Shown here piece after piece: positions 23,022 to 36,213 of a DNA stretch of 64,000 bases. Numbering within the stretch: the first letter of the stretch is position 1; each line of letters opens with the position of its first letter. The notes under the pieces were generated by a model. That model saw only the letters and a program-made list of their open reading frames with translations. It was not told where the DNA came from and did no database searches. The position numbers and the translations under genes were made by a program. The stretch comes from Axinella damicornis (lineage: Eukaryota > Porifera > Demospongiae > Axinellida > Axinellidae), in NCBI GenBank assembly GCA_963931865.1, contig OZ007516.1:5863897-5927896 (forward strand), in the 5' to 3' direction.

Positions 23022-26000
23022 ATGGCTCTCTGGGAGAAGTCGATGCGACTGCAAGGCCCCCTCATGGAACAAATGAAATCTCTGTATGGCCCTAAAATGC
23101 CTATTGAAGTGCGTCACTACCTCTCCAACTGGATTGAGTCCCAGTCATGGTGAGTTGGGGTGTGGAGACTGTGGTGTTCTCGGGGTAGCTGTTGCAAGAG
23201 CCCCTGTGGAAGGATTGCCCCCTCCCATACATTGTATGTACAAGAAGCCGATCTCCCTCATTTTCTAGGTCTTTCCAGACAGAGTCTGGAGGCTAGGGCC
23301 ACCTAATTGACAAAAAATACCCCAACTCTGGGAAAACTGCATGTGTAAGTTATTCTTCAAAACTATGAGTCTCATTACAACAGTTCACCATATTACTCTC
23401 TCAGACTGCTGTGCAACTAGTACCTTCAAGCGCTAGACAGCGGTACCACACGGGAAAGAACAGCAGGGTTTCATACGGGGGGGGGGGGGGGGGGGGGGGG
23501 GGGTGCCCTGGGATTCCCCCCCAGAAAACAGAAGACAATATAAATTTAATATTGACATGCAGCAGTACATCTTACAGGCAAATACGGTGGTTGGGGTGGG
23601 GCTTGCATGGGTTGCCATGTGTCCCCCCCTGGCAAAAAAATCCTGTATGAAACCCTGAGTTACAGTAATACCAACGGTTTGACCGGTTACTTCTGCTGAT
23701 GCAATATTGGCTGTGAAACTATGCACACGTACATCAGGTGATATGCACATGTGTATCAGGTGATCTGCACCCTTATATCAGGTGATATGCACATTTACAT
23801 CAGGTGATATGCTAGCACTGACATCCTGACCTGGTTAAGATAATTAATTTTGTTTGTGCACCATTCACAATCATCACAGTTGGTTTGTGATAAAGTATAT
23901 ACCTTGGAATTGTGCTAGTGGTATGTGTTCATTGGGAGGAGGGGCGGAGGGAAGGGGGGGGGGGGGGGGGGGGACAAGGGAAATAGCAACTATGATGACG
24001 TAATGGTTGTACTGCATGTACAGTAGGTGTGTAGGGAGGAGGTGGAGGAAACAACTACGGGAACTCCTCACCAGCCAACTGGATGCCTTTTTTGGCAGTC
24101 ATTCTAACCCCAATTCCTACTAGCCTTGTACCCAGGAAAGAGCGCATGATGACATCATCATTAATCATTTCCTCCTGCTCATGTTAAGGAGAAAGTAGAG
24201 ACTAAATTCCTGGGAGTGGTGGGATGAGTGCAGAATTCCCCACTTAGAGGAGCAAACATGGAATATACTCCTTTTCGCTGCAGATTCGATTGCTTTCTGA
24301 GAATATGGTAAATGACCATACCAGTCCAGCCTTCTCTGCCATGTATTTCAATGGATGCACTAGTTGTCATTGGAGCCTAGGGAACCAGAAATACAGTACT
24401 TGTATATAGTTACAACACTTTTGCGCTTGGGTAAGCTTCTCCTTTTGTCGATTGTCTGGCTTGCCTTCTCTGATTGGGTGAGCTTTTCTTGGCTACGCAA
24501 GACTAGTGCTTGTCAGAGACGCTATTGCACGGAGCGTCAGAGTAAGGAGCTACAGCAGATGCAGTGAGGGAGAACTTTGCACAAACAGCTGCCTGGCATT
24601 GGACAGCTCACATAGGCAATTCATGAGGGGGGAATGTGGAGTGTAATAGGGTGTATCACAGTGCAACATTACAGGTCCGTGTGAGGCTCAAACCCGTGCT
24701 GCATTTGTGTATCGGTTGCATTCCTAGATAGATAGATAGCTGGATAGATAGATTGATAGATAGATAGATAGATAGATATATAGACAGTCAGATAGATGGA
24801 TGGATGGATGGATTGAACTGTCTCTTGTGTTTTCTCCAGGAGTGAAGTGGATCCAGACAACGCTCGGTTTGAGCCAGATGCACGGAGAATGTTTGAGGGG
24901 ATGCTGCACGCCCTGCAGGATGTGAGTGTGTAGCTAGTTTGCAGTTACATATGTGGTCCCTTGACCCGTGTGTTAATGTGCCCCTCAACCCTTGTGTTAA
25001 TGTGCCCCCTCAACCCTTGTGTTAATGTGCCCCTCAACCCCTGGGTTAGTGAGCCCCTCAATCCCTGTCTCAATGTGTCCCTCAACCCCTGTGTTAATGT
25101 GTCCCTCAACCCCTGTGTTAATGTGTCCCTCAACCCCTGTGTTAATGTGCCCCCTCAACCCCTGTGTTAATGTGCCCCTCAACCCCTGTGTTAATGTGCC
25201 CCCTCAACCCCTGTGTTAATGTGCCCCCTCAACCCCTGTGTTAATGTGCCCCCTCAACCCCTGTGTTAATGTGCCCCTCAACCCCTGTGTTAATGTGCCC
25301 CCTCAACCCCTGTGTTAATGTGCCCCCTCAACCCCTGTGTTAATGTGCCCCCTCAACCCCTGTGTTAATGTGCCCCCTCAACCCCTGTGTTAATGTGCCC
25401 CCTCAACCCCTGTGTTAATGTGCCCCTCAACCCCTGTGTTAATGTGCCCCCTCAACCCCTGTGTTAATGTGCCCCCTCAACCCCTGTGTTAATGTGCCCC
25501 CTCATGGAGACAACCCTTCATAGCTTTGGTGACGTTTGCTGAATGTGCACAGCTGTTTTGGTCAGTCCAGTCCAGAGTCCAGTCCAGAGTCCAGAGTTCA
25601 GCTTTTAAAGTTACCCAAATGCTAGTAGGCAAATGCAAATACCGTATGGCGCTTATATTTCGCGGGTCTAAATTTTCGCGAATTGCTCTTCGAAAACATT
25701 TCGTTGAAAAAATTTCGCAAATTCGCGGTAAAACGCCACGCCCACACAATGGGCGTGGTGTACTGTACTCACCTGATACTGCACTTGAAGACTTCCATGC
25801 ATGCTGAACTCAACTAGATACCACAGACCACTTCGTCGGTGCGTTGTATTCCGCGACACTCTCTTCCCCACTTCGACGCTCTCAGAGTTCATTTTCAGAT
25901 ACCTGGGCGTTCCCTAGCCTCCGCGCCGGGTACGAGGCTAGGCGTTCCTCTAACCTTCGCCGGATCGAGCTGGCAGCTTCAGTATACCGCACATGTCAGC

Positions 26001-29000
26001 TCTTGGGAGAACTCTCCATGTCCTACTGTCCATCCTCACTGTTGAAGTACACAAACACGAGAGCCATCAAGCTAGCTGTGACCAGTGTCGCGCGCGTACG
26101 CTGGAATACTGTCCGCGTTAGCTGTAGGCGCACAACACTTGTCAAAATTTTCGTTGAAATAATTTCGCGAATGACCTGTAATTCGCGAAATTCGCGAAAA
26201 TTTAGACCCGCGAAATTTAAGCGCTATACAGTACACATACATGTAGGCTAATTATAACACTGTACAGACAGGCATCCTGGCATTTGTGTATTGGCACCTC
26301 ATCAGTAGGCCTCTACGGAAGTGCACTTTTGGCTTCTAATATTAATGTGCCCTTCCTGGTCTGATCAAAAAGCGAAGTGTGCCCTTTGGCAGCGGATTGG
26401 CCTTGAAGGTTTCTCAATGGCATTATGCACCCTCTTAAAGAAATTTCAGTTGACAACACTATGCCTCATACTCAAAATAGTTATGTGTTTTCTATATTAT
26501 TATATCCATGGAGCCGTGTCTGTCAGAATGATGTAGTACACTCTTTCATGATCATGTGAATATGGGTATGATGATTTGTGGTGCCCTGTCCCATATGCAG
26601 CTGTGCACAACGTATTCAACCAACTTCATCATCAAGACTCAAGTGGAGGCCCTGTACACGCACATGAGGGTGAGGATTGATGCCATGTCATAATACGGTA
26701 TCCATGGTAACCACAGTGGTCAGAATTTTATCCAGTTGCTCTAAAGGCCTTTTATTTTTAATGTGCAGCGTGTGTTTAAAAGCTCTTCCAAAAAGCCCAT
26801 ATACGTGTCTCGAACACACCTTCTGAACCATGACATGGAGCATCGCATAGCAAAGATCTGCAGTAAGCATTATCAGATTTGAAGTTTGGTCTATTAGTGA
26901 TTAGAAAACGTTCTAACTGTTTGTGGTTAGCAAACGTGGCTCCCTGACCGCAAGATATCTTCCGTTGTAGTTGTGTGTTTGTGGACTGAGTGAACCAGAC
27001 AGCTCATTGGCTGGGTAGACGTGCATGGGCACAGTTCATTGACCAGCTTGTGTAGAGGAACAGGCATCAGAGCTTGTTCATGGGTGTGTGGTCTCAAGCC
27101 ATGCAGAGCCATGAGTCAAATTGACATGGCTGCAAGCTGTAATTCTGCATGAGATGGTAGACGTTGAAGTACTGTAGTGCTTCACAACTGTGAGATTGTT
27201 TATGATGCGTTGTTGGGACAGAGTAATCAAGTCAGGAATACCATGGTCTGGATGGAAACTTATGGAGTCACACTTCCTGTCTAAACACACAGTGGTTCCC
27301 CCAAAGGGGTACCACGAGGGGTGCTCTTGCCTGCTGTCCTTTGATGTGATCATTGGAACGCATCAAGTTCTTTGATCTGGTCATATTTTTTACTCTTCCC
27401 CCCCCCTTCCTGTCAGTGTTGGGGGAAGCACTGAACACCATTTCCAACTGACCCATTGTTAGCCACAGACCACAAGTTACTACATGTACATGTAGTTACT
27501 AGGCTAATGAGCCATTTGATTACAGGGTTGTACTCGGTATCTAGACACCAAGTTGGGCCTACTGATTGGTCAGAAAACACACATTCGTATTTCTTTACAG
27601 AATGAGTACATCCAGCAGCCCCTGGAGTTGGTGCGGGTGATGCAGAATTGCCTCGTCAGAGAAGCTGAGCTCGTGGAGAGGCAGGAGCAGCTCAGCGTAC
27701 GTACAGTGTAGTGGTGATATTGATAGTAGTATGTCATGTATATATAGCCGCTGAGGAAGTTGGATGTATATATACCTGCAACATCACACTGGAAATCTAG
27801 TGTTTCTTGTCTCTGTTACCATTCACCGGCTATTGACCCATTAAGAATACTGCTCTGACATGAGTAACTTCCTATGGCTCACACCTCACAAATGCTGTGT
27901 TTTCATTGGTGGCTAGCACCAATGCTACCCAGGATCTGCACCCTCTAAATTGACTTGTGTAGAAACTGACCAGTTAGAGTTGCAGGTAGTCTCATTCCCA
28001 GCCCTCATACTCTTCTGAGACGGTCTGGGCACGAGACTTTAAGTTGCAGGTTACGTACTGTACCTAGAATAAGAGTAATGGCATTTGTACAAAGTACCTG
28101 GTTTTAGCTGAGTGGGTCTCATGCTGGATTGTAGGATATCATAGTTGTGAGGGTGGTTCGAGTGTACAAGTGAGTCTCATGCTGGATTGTAGGATATCAT
28201 AGTTGTGAGGGTGGTTCGAGTGTACAAGTGTGTTTTTTTAAATTACTGTTGCTATGACCACCTACCAGTACACACATTGCTTTTACTGTTCACTTATTGC
28301 CGTAATAATCGCTGCTTGTGTATGTGTAGTATTGTGTACAATTCATCTCCCTTCCACCACACTCACACACACACACACACACACTCACACAGGCACCCTC
28401 CCCTCTTAACAGACCCCCCTCCAACAGTGTACAGATCCAACAATACCTGCAGAATGTCGTCAACAAAACAGAGGTACCCGGACAAGCCTGGTGACACTTA
28501 GCCGTGCTCCCAAGCCATAGGAGATGGCCTGGCGATGAGTTCAAATTGTTACTTCCACTGCCAGAAAGTTGGCAGCTTCGATCAAATTTCAGAGCATCAT
28601 CAAATGACAATAGTGATTGTGTCTTGCATCGAAATGTTGCGGTCACACCTGTTCTCTTTGCAATTGATTATCACGCTGCTGTAGGAAAGCATGTCTTGCT
28701 TGACTATGTTATAGAACCTGCCGCAAACAGTTGCTAGAGTGAGGAGGCTTACCCGGAGTCCCATAAAGTGCTTTTATCCACACACTAAACAAATATTGTA
28801 GATGCCATTTTCCTTATTTGTAAGCATACGCAATAACAATCGTTATTAGTCTGAAAACATAAACAACTCATTAAAATGCAGCAAGCTGTAGGGATAGCAG
28901 CATGGCAAAAAGTATCGAAACAAGTTACGTATGAAGGTATTCCCTCCCTCCCTCCCTCCTTCCTTCCCTCCCTCCCTCCCTCCCTCCCTCCCTCCCTCCC

Positions 29001-29172
29001 TCCCTCCCTCCCTCCCTCCCTCCCTCCCTCCCTCCCTCCCTCCCTCCCTCCCTCCCTCTCTCCCTCACTCCCCCTCCTCCGTCACTCCATAGGCAATGGA
29101 GCAAATGTTCAGACCGCTTTCTGCTAAACTGGAGAACTTCATTCTGCAGTACACAGAATCCTACCAAATTGA

Positions 29173-29235
<63 letters not shown>

Positions 29236-32200
29236 CGTGCGTGCATGCGTGGTGTGTGTGTGTGCGTGGAGTTGTATACTGCACTCCAGGTAGTGGAAAA
29301 TATTTGAGCATTAGAAAAGGCACTCAAAGGTTCTGTTTACACCAGCATGCCATCATGCACTGACTCATCCTGGGGTTAGAGTTATGAACACTTTGTTTCC
29401 ATGCCAACAGGCACTCACTCCTACCATGGAGCCATAATTACGTAAAATTAATGCTCATGACTCTCCTTCTCCTCCTCCTCCTCCCCCCCCCAGCGGCTCT
29501 GCGGGCAGGTAACCGCATCCCCCTGGACCAGGTGGGAAAGTTCAAGGAGAGAAAGCAGATCCTTGACCAGATTGTCGCCAAGGACGCAGAGCAGATGAAA
29601 CGAACCTGCATTGTACGTAACCATATCATAGGGTGATTTCAGATAGTCTTCACTTGTATTTTGGATGGTCCGGGGAAGAAGACTAGCGTCCAGCGACATA
29701 TACGTACCTGTTCCTGTACCTGATTGTTGCATGAGCTGCTTACCATGCCAGCCACTGAAGATAAGGCATTCATTACAAATGCTTGGAGATACTAATACAG
29801 ACGTTCATAAGGGCCAAGGAACTGAACATGGCCATTGCAATTTCAAAATTGTGTAACCTGGGGACACAAGCATGCCACTAGCAGTCAAATCAGTACTGGT
29901 GGTGTGTTTGTATAATAAGCTCATTCTAGAACAAGCATATGGCTAGCTTCGTTCCCAGGCTGTCTCCTGCTCGTTTTGTAACCTTTGCAGTTCAAAGGTC
30001 ACGTTTGCGGCTAGCAGGAGTCGGCCTGAGAACGAGGCTTGTGTATGGCTACGTGCTGTGTATCTCTGAGACTAGTTTGGTTTGGCTTGTGCTGTACTTG
30101 CAGTTTGTTCTTCTCCGTCTCAGGAGCTTGGCCAGCGCTTTGTGGACTGCTTTGAGCAGATCCAGCTCGCACAGACCATGGTGGTGAGCCACGAGCTAGC
30201 CAACTGGAGGCAGTCCCAGCGCATGTTCAACTGGGAGGATGACAGGGGCAAGGTGGAGCTGAACACCATCCAACAATGGTGAGACTCAGAGCCCAGACAG
30301 GGGGGAGAAGGAGAAGGGAGGGAAGGAGGTGTGGGAGAGAGCAACCATTAATACATACTTTGCACTCCCTTCCCTTCTCCCTTCTCGTCCTCCCAATCCT
30401 ACTACTCCTCTTCCCTCCTCTCGCTCTCTCCCCCTTCCCCCTCCCCCCTCCCCCCTTCTCTCTCCCTTCTCCCTCCCCTCCTCCCTCCCATCCTCCCTCC
30501 CTGCTCCCTCCCCTCTCCCTCCCCTCCCTCTCCTCTCCTCCCTCTCCTCCCCTCCTCCCTCCCCCCCCCCCCCCCCCCCCCCCCCCACTTTTCCTCCCTC
30601 CCCCTTCCTTACCCTTCTGTGCAGGTTTGAAGCTCTTGCAGAGCTTGTCTGGCGAAACAGACTCCTCGCCAAACAGGTTAGTACACAACCAAAATATGGA
30701 AGAATGGACAAACAGGAGTTTGACCTGATCAGCTGAGTTCAAGCTAGGGGTACCCGGGTTCACCTCTAGGTAGTTCTTTTGAAGTACCACATGGTCCATG
30801 AAGTCCAGTATTGTAGTTCTCCTAGTGACTGTTTGAGCTGCAGAATCACTCATGTGCCTCGAACTTGAACTTCATAGAAACTATTTGTGTGTATATATCC
30901 CAATCAACGTCTTCATTGTATGCCTTCACGTATGCTTCTTCTTAGTTTGAACTGCTGAAGGCACGCATCCCCCAAGGCATAATCCAGGGAGACCAGTTCG
31001 TAGGCCTCTCCCAGCACATCACCAGGCAGCTGGTCGACCTCATCCAGTCGTAAGTCTGAGTTTGTACACCTGTCTTAAAGTCACAACTCTGAGACAAACA
31101 GTCTGTGATGACGACTTATGTCTGACTTATGTCCTCTACAATGGATCGCATTTGTGTATTGCAGCTGGTGTATATATGACTGTGCAACAACAAAAGATTC
31201 TCTATTTGTGTAAACTTTCAGTTTCGGAATGACATAGTGCACTTGTACTGTCAGCCTTCTGCTTTAATGTGGATGTATAGTTGTAGCACAACGTAACACT
31301 ATTTCATAAGATGAACACTTCTCAAACCTGAAATGTACCCAGAATACATGTAGAAACTAACTGGAGTTATTACCTTAGTTACACAAAGGTGGTTTGTTTT
31401 AGCTAATGGGTGGCTCTCATCCGCGGTCTCCTTCTGCCTATAGGAGCTTTGTGATTGAGAAGCAGCCCCCGCAGGTCATCAAGACTGCCAACCGCTTTTC
31501 TTCAAGTGTCAGGTGAGCCGAGCCTCTTCTCGTGGTTATATCCCATTTCATACCCCATGTCAGTAGCCTCATTCCCATGTCAGTAGCCTCATTCTCATAC
31601 ACCGGGCCAAGAGTATTTGTCCCACTCCTCAACCTTTGTCTCTTCTTTGCAGGCTCTTGGTTGGTGGAAAACTGCAGATTCACTTGGGTGTCCCAGAAGT
31701 CACTGTAACCATCATAAAGTAAGCATGTGATGGTCATGTGGTTGTCAAGGTGATACACATGTGACAGCCATGTGATGTACGTGTAGCCTCATTCCCAGGC
31801 GCCTGCCCAGCTTTTTGTCGCTTGCAGTATGGAAATGCACTTAACTGTACTGCAAGCGACGGAAAGCTGGGAGTTGCCTGGGAACAAGGCTATTACCTAG
31901 GTGCTGGTGTAGTAGGGCTGAAATGATGAGGCAGTTTCCCTATTTGACTAATTGGCTTGTAGTTTGCACAATGAATACTAATTGAGGAATGTCAAAATGA
32001 CATGACTAGCAGTACACAGCACAAATCACTTGACTAACAGTACGCACATGCTACAGAGTACAGCTGGTCCTCTCGACATTAACATGCAAGAAATGCAGCC
32101 AGTTCAGTTGATTAGTCAGGTAATTGTTCAGACCTAGCCTCGTTCCCAGTCCCACGCCCAGCTTTCCGTCGCTGCTTAGGCAGCGACGGAAAGCTGGGCG

Positions 32201-35200
32201 TGGGACTGGGAACGAGGCTAGTTCAGACCCTAGAGTAGTGTTAGCATTTAACGAAGATTTGCCCAATTTTTTCATGCAGTGATAAGCAAGCCAAGTCTGT
32301 TGCCGCTGATCCGAACAAATCGTAAGTCACAAGTTATATTTGCATGTGGGTGTACATCAGCGTTCTTGTCAGAAATTTGTTTAAGAGTGGGTGCGTAATG
32401 AGATTCATAGTGTTCAGAAACCCTCTTTCAAGTGGTTGCTAAAAGTCATTGAAGTGCAAAGGGCAGGCAAAGGGCACATTTTGCTTTAGACCAGACCACA
32501 AAGGGCACATTAGAAGCCTGAAGGGCCACAGCCATTCTGAATAGTAATTGGCTGGTACATGGTGCAAGATTACAACTCAAGTAGGTATGAGAAAACGCAC
32601 AGTGGAGCTACCATGTATTGAACAGTTAGCTGTCTTACTGGAGTATGGCTACAGCTTTTCAACCTGCCAAGTCTGTTGCAGCAAGATACCATCTACGCTA
32701 GTGTCGAAGATGAGGGCGGAAGCTTAGGTAGAAGGGTGGAGAACTCGCCATTTATTATGCAGTGTGCCTCCTCCACAAAGACAGGCATTCCTGATGTTGA
32801 GATCTCTCTCTCTCTCCACTTTCTACTGCCTCCGCCTCCGTTCTCTACTCTTCTGCCGATGATTCTGCCCCGATTTTGGGCACTAACTGCCTCCAGGTAG
32901 CACAGAGTCCACGGTCTACATCAGGAGGCCATGAGCACTGCAAAGCGCCACTCCTGGTAACATGAACACCTTCAGAGGGTTCGTGTTATGTGTATCGTCA
33001 GACAAGCAAGCATGTGACGTATGATGAAACAGGAAACGTTTTGTACATGAAGTGACACGAATAGCCATGGAGTAAGAGTAGCTCTGAATCGCTAAGCTTA
33101 GCTAGGGAACGGAAACATGGAGCAAGAAGCTTTAAATTGTGTTGTTTCGAGTGCTGCAAATAAGCGGAGAGGTACGGACAGACTGTGAGCGTGCACGAGC
33201 AAGTGTGTCGGCGTGTGACTGTGCCAGTGTGTGCTGATGTGTGCGATGCCTCAAGCATAGTGAGTGTGTTACAGCAAGTGTCTATCTAGCTGTGAGCAGC
33301 TTATATGCGGTGTGAAATTGTGAGGACTTGTGAGTTTCACTGAAGGACTTTCGGGTTGCGCTATGATTGCAATCGTGGCATGCGCATGCTGTGTCCATTA
33401 CAAATGAACATTATGTGGACACACACACACAGGACAAATCTTGAAGTGTGTACGTACATACTGTGTGTGTGTGTGGTGTTTCTGTGTGTGTGTGTGTTTG
33501 TGTGGTGTGTGTCTGTGTGTGTGTACAATGTAGAGGAGGCTGATGATGAGAGGTAAAAGGTCTGACTCGCATGCTCAGCACCCCTGCAGTGAGCTTGTTG
33601 CTTAGAATCGGGGTCAGAGTTCAAAGCAATAGCTCTGAACATCCAGGCAGCACAACATCAACACCACCACAGCTCATGTTCGGCTACCAGCTTGGAGACA
33701 CAGCTTGGTGGCCTTGTGAGTGTGTGTGTGTGACAGGGTGCTGAGTGTACGAGAAATGATTTCAGCCATCTACCTGAAGTCTCCTGCTTTTATCCGTAGA
33801 CCCTATTTAGCTAAGTTTCAGCCAATCATTGGTCTGTATCCAGGCCCTGGTAGGCCCTAGGTTTGATAGTAAAGTGCTCACTTCCAGCAACCCTCTCTCC
33901 CCTTCCGGTCTCCCTCCCCCCTCCCACCCCCTCTCCCATCGCTCTCCCTCCCTGCCCCTTCCCTCTCTTCCCTCTCCCTCCCTCCCTCCCTCCCTCCCTC
34001 CCTCCCTCCCTCCCTCCCTCCCTCCCTCCCTCCCTCCCTCCCTCCCTCCCTCCCTCCCTCCCTCCCTCCCTCCCTCCCTACCTCCCTCCCTACCTCCCTA
34101 CCTACCTACCTCCTCTCCTCCACTCCTCTCCCCTCCCCACTCCTCGCTTCCTTTCCCTTCCTTCCTTCTCTTCACCCCCTGACTCCCTCCCTTTCCCCTC
34201 CCTCCTCCTTCCTTTTGCACCCCTCCCTCCAGTATCCCTGCCACCTTTTCCTCGGGAGACATCATGAACAACCAGAAGTCCATGGAGTACAACACACAGA
34301 GTGGCATCTTCTCCTGTTCATTCAACTTCATGCAGCTTAAAAGGATCAAGAGAAACTCGGACAGGAAATCCAGCGAGGTCGGTAACAGATCATCTGTTCA
34401 CAAAACTGTGTTACATACTTGTACTTTATGTATTTTTTCGCTGCATGTAAATGTCAGTCAATAATTCCCTCACTCTCCTCTCCTTCATCCCTCTCTCTAC
34501 CTAACCCCTTCCCTTCCATTTCCCTACCTCCCTCCCCCTCCCTTTTCTCCTCCCTCCCTCCCTCCCTCCCCCTCCCTTTTCTCCTCCCTCCCTCCCCCCC
34601 TCCCTCCCTCCTTCCCTCCCTCCTTCCCCCAACTCCTCCCCTCTCCTTCCTCCTTCCTCCTTCCCCCTCTCTTACACTGTTGTGCAGATGGTAACAGAAG
34701 AAAAATTTACTCTCCTATTCCGAACACACTTCTCCATCGGTGGAGGAGAACTGGATATTGCTGTTAAGGTATTATGTGGGTGATGTGTGAATGTTTGGTG
34801 CATGTGAATGTGTCAGTAGATGTGCAGCAATTGGTATGTGAGAATTGTGTGGTGAGCAGGTATATGCAAGCAAGTATTGCAACCTCCCTTCCATGTACAT
34901 GCAACCCCCACACACACACACACACACACATACCCCTCTTTCCTCCCTCCACCTCCTCCCACGCACATCCTCAGAGAATGTCCCTCCCAGTTGTGGTGAT
35001 TGTGCATGTCACCCAGCAGCCACCTGCAGAGGCCACTATATTCTGGGACAATGCCTTTGCTGAAGCTGTGAGTCCAGCAAATATGCAACTGGTAGAGACA
35101 AATGGTAGCTAGCCTTGGGGGTCAGCCACATAGGCACAAATGCAAACTTCCTCATCAAAGAAGATCAGCTGTTTTGTTTGTTCCATCAGTCCATTCTGGG

Positions 35201-36179
35201 TTTTACTACCATCCTTGAATGTATGCTCCAATTTTTCTTCGTGTAATGGATTAGCCTCATTCCCAGGCCCGAGACGCCGTCTCGGGCCTGGGAACGAGGC
35301 TAGTAATGGATGTACGGTAAAACCTCTCAATAGAGGTCCGACACATTGGGGACAGTATAAAATTCAGGTGTTTTGTTCTTTGTTGTCCCCTTCTGGGAGG
35401 TTCAAAATGTGTTAGAACTATAGTGAAACCGGAACCTTGAAAATCATCCTTTGTAGAGAGGTCTATTGTGTCCCTATCTCGGAGTGTCCACTGTCGGAGG
35501 TTTTACTGTTCTTGCAATGTGACACACACACTTCAGTCATCCCTTATTCTGTTCTACTCCCCCCTCCCCCCTCCCCCCTCCCCTCCCCTCCCCTTCCCTT
35601 CCCTTCCCTTCCCTTCCCTTCCCTTCCCTTCCCTTCCCTTCCCTCCCCTCCCCTCCCCTCCCCTCCCCTCCCCTTCCCTTCCCTTCCCTCCCCTCCCCTC
35701 CCCTCCCCTCCATCTCCTTCCCTCCCTCTCCTCCCCCAGAATCGTGAGCCCTTCACGGTCCCGGACTCTGTTCCCTGGCCGCAGCTCTCTGAGGCTGTCA
35801 ACTGCTTCTTCCACGCCAACACTGGCCGTGGACTGACTCCCCCGAACTTGGACTACCTTGGGAGAAAGATGCTGGGGATTGGTAGGTCCAGACAGTATTA
35901 TTCCCTGTACATGCAGAGAACTATGATGAGCAGAGACTGGGAATCTAGTCACCAAAGAGCTGGCTAGTTTGTATACGTCATGTCAAGTAACAGAATGTTC
36001 TGTATGGCCAAAACTGACAGACTGGATATTGCATACCAGGAATTCATTCTGCACATGGTGTAATTATTGGGGTAGACACCTTGTTACCATGGTGAATCTC
36101 TAATTGTTATATGGTTTAGTCAGAATCTTTGCGTGCCATCTCTAAACATCGATTATATCATTGAACTAGCCTCATTCCA

Positions 36180-36213
<34 letters not shown>

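Noticed and set aside
32135..32220. Perfect hairpin as a microRNA precursor
   Set aside because: The same hairpin sequence occurs many times with target-site duplications, so it is a transposon; small-RNA data would be needed to claim processing.
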